DNA of 64,000 nucleotides, taken from the NCBI RefSeq assembly GCF_900142475.1, contig NZ_FRAY01000004.1:310001-374000 (forward strand). The letters run 5' to 3'. The stretch comes from Fibrobacter sp. UWH4 (GTDB lineage: Bacteria; Fibrobacterota; Fibrobacteria; Fibrobacterales; Fibrobacteraceae). The notes under the pieces were generated by a model. That model made no database searches, had not been told where the DNA came from, and worked only from the letters and a program-made list of their open reading frames with translations. Position numbers and translations under genes: made by a program. The first letter of the stretch is position 1. Each line of letters opens with the position of its first letter. Positions 35,537-43,249 of the stretch are shown here, in pieces.

Positions 35537-36691
35537 TTATTCGTACTGCGGGAGCGTCCAGTCCTTCGGCATGACCGGCGTGCTGCTGTCGTCATGCTGG
35601 TAGGTGAAACCCTTCTGCGGATCAAAACCTTCAACAGCGCCCTTCACGGACTTGGCGCATTTCGACGGAGATTGGCAACTGGAATTCTTCAAAAAGAGAA
35701 TGTCTCCGTAGATATCCCACTTTCCGGAACGGACATCCTCGGAGTTCTTGCCCTTCGCCGCGTCAAGAGCATATTCTCCCGACGTCTTGAGTTTCATGGT
35801 CCAGTCAACGCCATCCGCATCGGCAACCCATTCCTTCGCGATGCTGTCACGATCCACCTCGTCGAACTTGAAAGTCGTCTTTTCGCACTTGATTTCTGCG
35901 CCGGTATCCATCGACAAGTTGAAGTCGCTACTCACCTGGCCAGAAACTAGCGAATAGGCAGACTTATTAAAGAACACGGGCGTCATCAGCAAGTGGCTGC
36001 GCTGGATATCGTAGAAACCGGCCGACCAGAAGGAAGAGTCCCCTATCGATTCCTCGACAACATAGCGTCCCTTGTAGAAGGAATAGGTCTGCTTTGCATC
36101 ATCGTTCTTGCAGGAAAGCCTTACGCCCTGCAGCTTGGTTCCATCGGAAAGCCAGTTCGAAGAGGTCTTCACATCGGCCTTTTCGACATCGGCATAATCA
36201 CCGCCGTTAATGGAATACTGGAGCTTTTCACCCTTCACGACAAATTCAATCTTGCCACCTTTTTCGAAGAAAGCCGTCAATGAATCAGAGACAGCCGTAG
36301 CGGTCGCCATGATCGAGCCGTTCGACTTTCCATATTCAAGGACACCGTCCTTGAATTCCGAATGGACTGCAATCCACGCCGTATCGGGAATCCAAATAGA
36401 AAATACGCCGAGTTTTGCACCCGTCGCAAGGTAAATATCAGACCCGAACATCTTGCCCAGGGCCATATTCTTCTGCAAATCGTCCAGAGTAGCGGCACGG
36501 GTTCCTTCGGGAACCTCGCGCTTTTCGGAAGAGGATGATTCCTCCGAAGAAGAGGAGGTCGCCTCGACACTGGAGCTGGAGCCCTCTTCGCGTTCAACGT
36601 TAGAAGAATTATCGTCGCTGCCACAGGCGGCAAACATCATCGTCGCAGCCACTGCAGCGGGCCAAATCGCAAGTCCAAAAGATTTTTTCAT
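35537..36691 (-). CDS. Ser-rich-linker lipoprotein of unknown function
   Basis: 384 residues. Lipoprotein signal with lipobox FAAC (about residue 23), followed by a Ser/Glu linker (EEGSSSSVEATSSSSEESSS). The mature domain (about 65-384) has alternating beta-strands and several Cys (RLSCKNDDAKQTYSFYKGR, SSCQSPSKCAKS). Linker style matches the pectate lyase and FISUMP lipoprotein. An AAGGA ribosome-binding site precedes the ATG. Probably surface-exposed; function unknown. Confidence 0.75.
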   Translation of the reverse strand: MKKSFGLAIWPAAVAATMMFAACGSDDNSSNVEREEGSSSSVEATSSSSEESSSSEKREVPEGTRAATLDDLQKNMALGKMFGSDIYLATGAKLGVFSIWIPDTAWIAVHSEFKDGVLEYGKSNGSIMATATAVSDSLTAFFEKGGKIEFVVKGEKLQYSINGGDYADVEKADVKTSSNWLSDGTKLQGVRLSCKNDDAKQTYSFYKGRYVVEESIGDSSFWSAGFYDIQRSHLLMTPVFFNKSAYSLVSGQVSSDFNLSMDTGAEIKCEKTTFKFDEVDRDSIAKEWVADADGVDWTMKLKTSGEYALDAAKGKNSEDVRSGKWDIYGDILFLKNSSCQSPSKCAKSVKGAVEGFDPQKGFTYQHDDSSTPVMPKDWTLPQYE

Positions 36692-36791
36692 AAAAACACG
36701 TCCTTCAAGACAATTCTTTTTCCACGAATATATACAAAAAGCGTCAAAAAATCAAGAAAAAAGCAAAATCTGTGAGCTAAACGACAGATTT

Positions 36792-37667
36792 TCACCCCTT
36801 TTCGAGCGGACAGCCGGGATTATACCCCAAATCGCGCATCGATTCGCCGATATCGGGGGCGGCATCGTACAGGAACCCCGCAAGCGCCTGCTCCGCCGTC
36901 ACGCGACGACCACCGATCCAACTTTTCAGCACGGCAAGCCTGTTTGCAATCCACCACGGCAAGGGAATCATCCAGTGACGCATTCCCGCCGATTGCAATA
37001 TCAGCCGCGCCATCTGCGCCATGCTCATCATGGTAGAACCGGCCAGCGAATAAGTCTTGCCACAGGCTTCTTCATTGAGGCCCGCCGCGACAATTCCCTT
37101 GACCAGGTCCTCGCTGCAAACAGGACGCTTGAGGCACTTGCCCCCGCCCGGCAAGAAATATACCGGGAAACGTTTCACGTAGGCAGCGAACATGTTGAAT
37201 TCCACACCGCCACCATCGCCGATGACCAGGGTCGGCCGCACGATTGTCCACCGGAGCCCCGATTCCTTCACCACGGATTCCCCCGCAAGCTTGCTCGCAC
37301 CGTATTCCGTAAGAACCGGATATGTCACCGAAATGCTCGATACGTAAACCAGTCGGGAAACGCCTGCCTCGCGGGCGGCATGCACCACATTGGCCGTCCC
37401 CTGTGCATTGATACGGTCAAACGCCCCCTTTTTTGTCGAAAGGAGAATGGCGGCAAGGTGATAGACTAAATCCACCCCCTTAAACGCAGCACGAATCGAA
37501 TCGTAATCCGAGACATCCCCGTAAAAGACCTCCACCCCTTCGGGTAAAAACCCAGCCTGGGTATCGCCCGGAAGCACCAGGACCCGCACACACACATCGC
37601 GGCTCAATAGCTCCCGACAAAGCGCCTTCCCTACGACGCCCGCGCCCCCCGTCACCAAAGCAATCAT
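36792..37667 (-). CDS. NAD(P)-dependent epimerase/dehydratase (extended SDR)
   Basis: 291 residues. Rossmann motif VTGGAGVVGKALC (residues 5-17), DLVYHLAA, VYVSSISV, and the catalytic pair YGASK. The C-terminal half (PVCSEDLVKGI, YSLAGSTMMSMAQMARLI) resembles 3-beta-HSD/UDP-sugar epimerase relatives. Substrate unknown. Its start is 2 bp from the dnaA stop upstream on the same strand, suggesting read-through from dnaA. Confidence 0.85.
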   Translation of the reverse strand: MIALVTGGAGVVGKALCRELLSRDVCVRVLVLPGDTQAGFLPEGVEVFYGDVSDYDSIRAAFKGVDLVYHLAAILLSTKKGAFDRINAQGTANVVHAAREAGVSRLVYVSSISVTYPVLTEYGASKLAGESVVKESGLRWTIVRPTLVIGDGGGVEFNMFAAYVKRFPVYFLPGGGKCLKRPVCSEDLVKGIVAAGLNEEACGKTYSLAGSTMMSMAQMARLILQSAGMRHWMIPLPWWIANRLAVLKSWIGGRRVTAEQALAGFLYDAAPDIGESMRDLGYNPGCPLEKG

Positions 37668-37669
37668 CG

Positions 37670-39151
37670 CTAGGCTTCCAGCAAATAGCGGATATCCTGG
37701 ACCTTGCGAGCAAGGGCCTCGTCTTTATCCATCTGCTTGATCAGTGAACGGACGGCGGCGATCACAGAAGAGTAATCGCGGTTAAAAAGCATCCCGATTT
37801 TTTCGTGGGAATCCGTCGTCATTTCGCGGCAAAGGTACATTGCCACCTTGCGCGGTAGCGAGACACCTGCATCCTGACGCTTGCTCGCGAGCGCCACCAT
37901 ATCGGTGCCGAACTCAAGCGCCACCACTTCGGCAATTCCCTTGATCGTCAATTCCTGCATACCGTTCGCACTTGAAGGAGCCACCAGACGCTTGACGGCG
38001 CACAAGTCCAGATTTTCCTGGCAGAACTGGTTCATCGCAGAAAGGCCGTTCAACATACCCTCAATCACGCGCACGTTTTCACGACGCGGAATCGAAAGGA
38101 ACCTGCAAATTTCTTCGCGATCCTTGTCGACAAACGGAATATTCATCGACTTTTTCTGGATAAGTTTCATGCGGGTCGACAAGTCCGGCTCATCGATACC
38201 GACCGCCACGCAAGATTCCAGCGGGGCAAGCAGCTTGGCCGAAATGCTCGGAATGGAGGAATGCCCGGCGGGCTTCTTTTCGCCTTCGGCAAGACGGTTG
38301 AACTGGGACGGATGCCTGTCGCAAGAAAGCACCACCTGCTTGCCTGCCGCGCGGAGGTGCTTGATCAGGATAGCGAGTCGCTCCTGCGTTCCTACGCCAC
38401 ATTCCAGCAACTGCACGTCATCCAGCAACAGGATATCGCAATTTTCATACTTTTCCTGGAATGCCACGGCGAGTTCGCGGACATTCCCTATCTTATACTT
38501 CAGGGCCTTGCTCATGGCCGTCGCGTCACGCAAGAAATCGTAAGCGTGACAATAGACGATACGCGTATGAGCCCTGGACTTCTGAATCTGAGCGGCCACC
38601 GCCTGCAACAGGTGCGTCTTTCCGAGCCCCGACTTGCCATAGACAAACAGCGGGTTCAGCGCCGGATCACCCGGATTTTCGGCAACGGACTTGCAAGCCT
38701 CGCAAGCGGTAAAGTTGCAGTCTCCCTCGACAAAGTTTTCGAACGTATAGCCCGCATACAGCGAAAGCTTGCGGCGAATCACCTTCTTGGGCTGCGGCTT
38801 CTGGACCACGCGCGGAACGACCGGGAAAACGGGAGCAGCCTTCGGAGTCAAAGCCTGTTTTTCCGGTTCCACGATACGAATACGGTAACCCACATATTCC
38901 GAGCCCAGCACCTGCGCCAGGGCCTTGTTCAAAATGTCGCCGTAATGGGAACGAATCCAGTTTTCACGCAACTCGTCGGGAACGGCTATCTGCACGTATC
39001 CGTCAAAAAAGCCTTCGTAATCGGCCGCATCCAAGATGGTGAGGCCAAAATAGTCGTTACATTCCTCGCGAAGGAGGTCAAGCACGCGCTGCCAAACAGG
39101 GACTGCCTGGAGACGGGCGGAAGGTTCAACCAAAGAAACAGTGTTTGTCAC
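37670..39151 (-). CDS. dnaA: Chromosomal replication initiator DnaA
   Basis: 493 residues, GTG start. Domain I is at about 15-95, a short linker 100-130, AAA+ with Walker A YGKSGLGKTH (171-180) and Walker B DILLLDDVQLL, and domain IV with LPRKVAMYLCREMT and NRDYSSVIAAVRSL at the DnaA-box-reading helix (canonical RDH.TV is RDYSSV here). The genome-typical neighbours dnaN, recF and gyrB are absent; dnaA is instead followed by an SDR gene. A 435-bp AT-rich region with a DnaA-box-like sequence lies upstream. Confidence 0.93.
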   Translation of the reverse strand: MTNTVSLVEPSARLQAVPVWQRVLDLLREECNDYFGLTILDAADYEGFFDGYVQIAVPDELRENWIRSHYGDILNKALAQVLGSEYVGYRIRIVEPEKQALTPKAAPVFPVVPRVVQKPQPKKVIRRKLSLYAGYTFENFVEGDCNFTACEACKSVAENPGDPALNPLFVYGKSGLGKTHLLQAVAAQIQKSRAHTRIVYCHAYDFLRDATAMSKALKYKIGNVRELAVAFQEKYENCDILLLDDVQLLECGVGTQERLAILIKHLRAAGKQVVLSCDRHPSQFNRLAEGEKKPAGHSSIPSISAKLLAPLESCVAVGIDEPDLSTRMKLIQKKSMNIPFVDKDREEICRFLSIPRRENVRVIEGMLNGLSAMNQFCQENLDLCAVKRLVAPSSANGMQELTIKGIAEVVALEFGTDMVALASKRQDAGVSLPRKVAMYLCREMTTDSHEKIGMLFNRDYSSVIAAVRSLIKQMDKDEALARKVQDIRYLLEA

Positions 39152-39545
39152 AATCTACCAATGATCTAAAAAGCAAGGTGAAAGTTAAATAAAGCTCCCC
39201 GACAAAAACTCACTTTCTTAAAAAAATCTTCCAAAGTGCCTTTTTTGGCCCGTTTTGACCATTTTTATTTTTATCCCCCGCTGTTCCCAAAACTCTACAA
39301 ACAAATCACGCCTTTAGTCACTCTCCAATCCATTCTCAACCCCTATGTTTAACACAACTTATCAACAGAAAAATTTTCAACTATCTCTTGACAAAAAATC
39401 AAGCAAACTTTTGCTCAAACAAGCACTATTCTAAACTTCTTACAAAAAAATAATAGGCGAATTTTGACAAAAAACGGCATTTTTTCGTAGAAAATCTTGA
39501 CAGACAACAATTTAGCGATAGGAATAAAATACACCCAAAAGAAAA
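39152..39545. other. AT-rich gene-free region upstream of dnaA; possible origin
   Basis: No ORF. Contains TTATCAACA (39359-39367), one mismatch from the DnaA box TTATCCACA, weaker relatives TTTTCAACT (39374) and TTATCCCCC (39270), and AT-rich tracts (39205-39275, 39385-39490). Only one good box is visible, so origin function is a guess. Confidence 0.3.
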
Positions 39546-39567
39546 AGGGCCTCGAAGAGGCCCCGTC
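39541..39567 (-). terminator. Terminator of the 144-residue hypothetical gene
   Basis: Minus strand GGGCCTC-ttc-GAGGCCC followed by TTTTTCTTTT, about 20 bp after the stop. Confidence 0.88.
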
Positions 39568-39586
39568 AACAATATATAAACTACGA

Positions 39587-40021
39587 TTACTTGGATTCGT
39601 CCAGCTTCGAATGAAGCGCCTCGAGGCGGCGTTCCAGGAGCTTCTGGATTTCGGGCAAAAGGGAATCCTTGATGCGGTCCAAATATAGGCACTGCAACTG
39701 AATCATGCGGTTACGGTGACGGCCGGCGTGCTCCTGGATCCAGTGGCTCACGGCCCCCTGACGGTCCTGAACGCGTTCCTGCAACACCTGCTTGATGTAG
39801 GTCGTCTGCACCGACATGTATCGCTGCATATTGAACGGCAGCTTGTAGGTGCGAATGAACTGCTTTAGGTATTCCAGCAGGGAAAGGTTCTGGCAACGGC
39901 GATCCTGGATAAAGTTGCGCAATTCATCAATATGGCTTTCAAAAAAAGGCAGAATGGCTTTATCGTCTATCTGATAAAGTTCCAGTTCATCCTGCTTTTT
40001 GGTCGCTTCGTCAACAGCCAT
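39587..40021 (-). CDS. Conserved-looking helical protein of unknown function
   Basis: 144 residues, predominantly alpha-helical and charged, no signal peptide or membrane segment (RNFIQDRRCQNLSLLEYLKQ, RMIQLQCLYLDRIKDSLLPE, IQKLLERRLEALHSKLDE). Sits 30 bp downstream of trhP on the same strand and has its own terminator. No family recognised. Confidence 0.7.
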   Translation of the reverse strand: MAVDEATKKQDELELYQIDDKAILPFFESHIDELRNFIQDRRCQNLSLLEYLKQFIRTYKLPFNMQRYMSVQTTYIKQVLQERVQDRQGAVSHWIQEHAGRHRNRMIQLQCLYLDRIKDSLLPEIQKLLERRLEALHSKLDESK

Positions 40022-40050
40022 ATCACAAATTTATGAAAAAAATCTAATTT

Positions 40051-41355
40051 TTAAGGTTTTTTCTTAAGAAAAAAGAAAAAATTAGCATTTTTTGACATAT
40101 CGCCAGCAGATTCAGAAAGGAAGATCCAGCCTTCCGTCCCCGGGTGGAGCGTATCGGTATCGCCGCCCTTAAAATCCTTCATCGACAGCACATCGCAAGA
40201 AAACTGCCCCGCCGGAGTCATCAGTTCCAGAGAATCGTCCAAGGAAAAACGGTTCTTGACATTCACGCGGCACGCACGGGTCGCCTCGTCGTAAGAAAGG
40301 ACCTGCGCGACAACGCAACCTCCCGCGGCATCTTCGTGCGTCGACTCGTAATTCTGCGGAAGCGGGCCTTTCATAAAGCCGGTCATAAAGCCGCGGCCAT
40401 CCACGAACGAAATCGCCCTGCGGGCTTCGGCCGAAACCTCGAGCGGCTTCCCCGCCTCGGCCTGTTCGGCGCAGGCATCAATCGCCATACGGTAAGCGCG
40501 CACGACCTGACTCAAGTAATACACCGACTTGGTGCGACCTTCGATTTTAAACGAATCGAGTCCGGCCATCATCAAGTCCGGGATGACGTCCATGGCGCAA
40601 AGGTCACGACTACTCATAAAATAGGTACCCCAGGCATCTTCATCCAAGGCGATGGGGTCCAGTTCCGGGCGGTCCGTGCGTTGCAAGGTGAACGAACCTT
40701 CGTGTTCGCGATAATTTTCGCTCTGCGGTTCCGGATTGGCGTACAGGCGGTAGGGCATTCGGCAGCTGTTGTCGCAGGCCCCCTGGTTCGCATCGCGACG
40801 GGTCACCCAGTTGCTGAGCATGCAACGGCCCGACATCGACATACACACGGCACCGTGTACAAAAACTTCAAGTTCCAGGTCCGGGCAGCGTTCCTTGATT
40901 TCCACCACTTCGGACAAGCGGAGTTCGCGACTCAATATGATACGGCGCACCCCGAGATCCTGCCAGAATTTCGCCGCCAAATAATTGGTCGTATTCGCCT
41001 GTACCGACAGGTGAATCTCGACTTCGGGACACACCTTGCGCAACCACCCCACAAAACCGGGGTCGGCCACGATCAACGCATCGGGCCCTAGGTCGATTGC
41101 TGCAAGCAAAGCCTTCTGAAATGCCTCGACCTTGACGTTACGCGGAATCACGTTACTCGTCAGGTAGAACTTTTTTCCGAGACGGTGGGCGTATTCGATC
41201 CCTTCGGCCAGGTCGTCCAGATTCTTGAATCCGTTTTCGCGGGCACGGAGCGAAAAGGCGGGTTGCCCCGCATACACGGCATCGGCACCGTAGGCAAAGG
41301 CATACTTCATTCGGGTCAGGTCACCCGCAGGAGCTAATAACTCAGGAAGTTTCAT
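40051..41355 (-). CDS. trhP: U32-family tRNA hydroxylation protein TrhP (YegQ)
   Basis: 434 residues. Starts LPELLAPAGDLTRMKYAFAY, GADAVYAGQPAFSLRAR, then the U32 signature EVFVHGAVCMSMSGRCMLSN and RDANQGACDNSCR, whose four Cys (176-202 region) would hold an iron-sulfur cluster. In E. coli TrhP makes 5-hydroxyuridine in tRNA wobble positions with prephenate as precursor. Length and motifs fit TrhP rather than RlhA or UbiU/UbiV. The last residues (FFFFLKKKP) look extended. Confidence 0.85.
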   Translation of the reverse strand: MKLPELLAPAGDLTRMKYAFAYGADAVYAGQPAFSLRARENGFKNLDDLAEGIEYAHRLGKKFYLTSNVIPRNVKVEAFQKALLAAIDLGPDALIVADPGFVGWLRKVCPEVEIHLSVQANTTNYLAAKFWQDLGVRRIILSRELRLSEVVEIKERCPDLELEVFVHGAVCMSMSGRCMLSNWVTRRDANQGACDNSCRMPYRLYANPEPQSENYREHEGSFTLQRTDRPELDPIALDEDAWGTYFMSSRDLCAMDVIPDLMMAGLDSFKIEGRTKSVYYLSQVVRAYRMAIDACAEQAEAGKPLEVSAEARRAISFVDGRGFMTGFMKGPLPQNYESTHEDAAGGCVVAQVLSYDEATRACRVNVKNRFSLDDSLELMTPAGQFSCDVLSMKDFKGGDTDTLHPGTEGWIFLSESAGDMSKNANFFFFLKKKP

Positions 41356-41366
41356 AAGTTTCCAAC

Positions 41367-41640
41367 TGCGTCGTCCTGGATTCCGTCGCTGCGTTCCAGA
41401 ATGACTGTTTCTTTTGCGTCCTCCTGGATTCCGTCGCTACGCTCCAGAATGACTGTTCCTTTTGCGTCATCCTGGATTCCGTCGCTGCGCTCCAGAATGA
41501 CTGTTCCTTTTGCGTCACCCCGGATTCCGTCGCTGCGCTCCAGAATGACCGTTCCTTTTGCGTCATCCCGGATTCCGTCGCTGCGTTCCAGAAAGACTGT
41601 TCCTTTTGCGTCATCCTGGAACCACGAAGTGGTGACGGGA
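41367..41640. repeat. Five tandem 48-bp repeats built on a dispersed palindrome
   Basis: Unit: AATGACTGTTCCTTTTGCGT then CATCCTGGATTCCGTCGCTG and CGCTCCAG, period 48 bp. As 48 is 16 codons, minus-strand frames stay open and give false repeat ORFs. Fills the 303-bp gap between trhP and the Wzi-like gene; nothing else seen there. Confidence 0.9.
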
Positions 41641-41658
41641 TCCATAAGCAACATTAAA

Positions 41659-43230
41659 CTACCACTTGAATCCAGTTCTCAAATAAACCTTTTCATCGTT
41701 AAACAAGGTAATCTCGCCCAGGAAGAACACGTATTGACCTTCGTAGCTGAGCGACGGCGTAAGCGAATATTCCATCTTCGCGCCGCGCAAGAAATGCTTA
41801 GGAAGCTTCATGTGGTCTCGATTCGGAGTCGTGTCGTTCACGGCGCTGCCGAAATCCGTTCCCTTCCAGAACCAGCTGTTGCGAAGCGAGGCGAAAATAC
41901 GGTGGTCTAACCTTCCGTAGGCCGTAAAGTCAACCCTCTGGCTATTGGGACCGTTCTGGTTACCGATCGGGCGACCGAGATGTTCCATCTGCGCCGTATA
42001 CTGCTTGAAATGCGAATAGACATACGGTTCGATGCGAGCATATTCCGCAATGAAACCCGATTCCAGCAGATGGGTATTGATCTTAAAATCATGGGCTCCA
42101 TGCATACCGGCCATCCAAGCCCACTTAGCTTCGATGTTGTCGTTTTTCACGAGGCTCACCGGACTTTCCATATCATCCAAGAAGAATTCGCTATAGACGC
42201 GGAGCGAACGGAACAGGCGGTAGTTGAAATCAAACGAAAGCGATCCGTTATTGGAACTTTCGGAATAGTTTCCCTTTTCCATGAACAGGGGGACCACCGG
42301 AACAAAAAGCCATGGTTTCAGGTTGTCATACTGAATCTGAAGTTCGCTAATGCCGAAAGTGGCATTGCCCGCGGCCAGTTCATAGCGGTGGCCGAAAATG
42401 TTGCGGGTTTCGTCCTTGTTCTTGTCGCTCATGCTCGAATAGATGCGCAAGTCCCCGTAGAAAGACATCACACGCAAGGGTCCAAGCTTCATGTCAAGTG
42501 AAAGCATGTTGTACGGGAGCGCAAACTGGTTCAGGCTCAAGTTGTTATAGTAGCCCGGGCCCCAATGCATCACGTCGCGACCAAAGTCAATTCGCGCCCA
42601 GTCGTAGTTCAGGGCAATATGGGCGCGGTAGCGAGCATAGCTCGTATATTCGATACCCGAATTGTTTTCTTCCTTCTGGACTTCCAGAAATTCCCCATCG
42701 AAAGACTTCGGATACTTCGCCGAATGGCCTTCGTCATAAATTCGGGCGTCCAGGACGAAGTCGACGGAATCCGCATAGCCGCGCAGGTAAATGCCGCCGT
42801 CAATACCCGGCCGAATCGTATCATTCAGCGCCTCGCCGCCACGATAGTCGATACCGCCCACCAGCGACATCGCCAAAGCCATGCGCGGCACATTGAGATT
42901 CTTGAGTTCGGCATTGCACACAGAATCCTGCGACGTACAGGAATCACGATATCCCGAGACAGAGGCTCCGTGTTCGCTATCGTAATAAAGCAGGGCCTTT
43001 CCCTCGGAATTCACGAAATTCTTGCGGAAAGTCGTATCACGCTGCGGATAGGCAAAGAACTGGCGGCCCTCCCCCGTCGTTACCCGGTGCAGTTCGAACA
43101 GCATCGGAGAATTTTCCAGAAGCCGCAAGTTGCGCACATTTTCGGGGCCGACCACCGGCGAGGCAGCAAGAGCCTGGACCGCGGCGAAAGCCAACATCAA
43201 CGAAACAAGGGACAAGGTTGTTTTCTTCAT
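41659..43230 (-). CDS. Wzi-like outer-membrane beta-barrel (capsule-assembly family)
   Basis: 523 residues from MKKTTLSLVSLMLAFAAVQA (signal peptide). The region DFGRDVMHWGPGYYNNLSLN resembles the GR...WGPG signature of Wzi/capsule-assembly barrels. Many aromatic strand ends; the last residue is Trp (VYLRTGFKW), a barrel-insertion signal. Wzi anchors capsule in E. coli; here it could bind a surface polysaccharide. The start at 43230 directly gives the signal peptide; ATG at 43239 is possible. It lies 20 bp after the kinase gene. Confidence 0.7.
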   Translation of the reverse strand: MKKTTLSLVSLMLAFAAVQALAASPVVGPENVRNLRLLENSPMLFELHRVTTGEGRQFFAYPQRDTTFRKNFVNSEGKALLYYDSEHGASVSGYRDSCTSQDSVCNAELKNLNVPRMALAMSLVGGIDYRGGEALNDTIRPGIDGGIYLRGYADSVDFVLDARIYDEGHSAKYPKSFDGEFLEVQKEENNSGIEYTSYARYRAHIALNYDWARIDFGRDVMHWGPGYYNNLSLNQFALPYNMLSLDMKLGPLRVMSFYGDLRIYSSMSDKNKDETRNIFGHRYELAAGNATFGISELQIQYDNLKPWLFVPVVPLFMEKGNYSESSNNGSLSFDFNYRLFRSLRVYSEFFLDDMESPVSLVKNDNIEAKWAWMAGMHGAHDFKINTHLLESGFIAEYARIEPYVYSHFKQYTAQMEHLGRPIGNQNGPNSQRVDFTAYGRLDHRIFASLRNSWFWKGTDFGSAVNDTTPNRDHMKLPKHFLRGAKMEYSLTPSLSYEGQYVFFLGEITLFNDEKVYLRTGFKW

Positions 43231-43249
43231 AAAATTCATCCAAGACAAA

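Noticed and set aside
41342-41654. Minus-strand ORFs with 16-residue peptide repeats (MTQKEQSFWNAATES)
   Set aside because: Both frames are open only because the 48-bp repeat lacks stops; no ribosome-binding site and no family.
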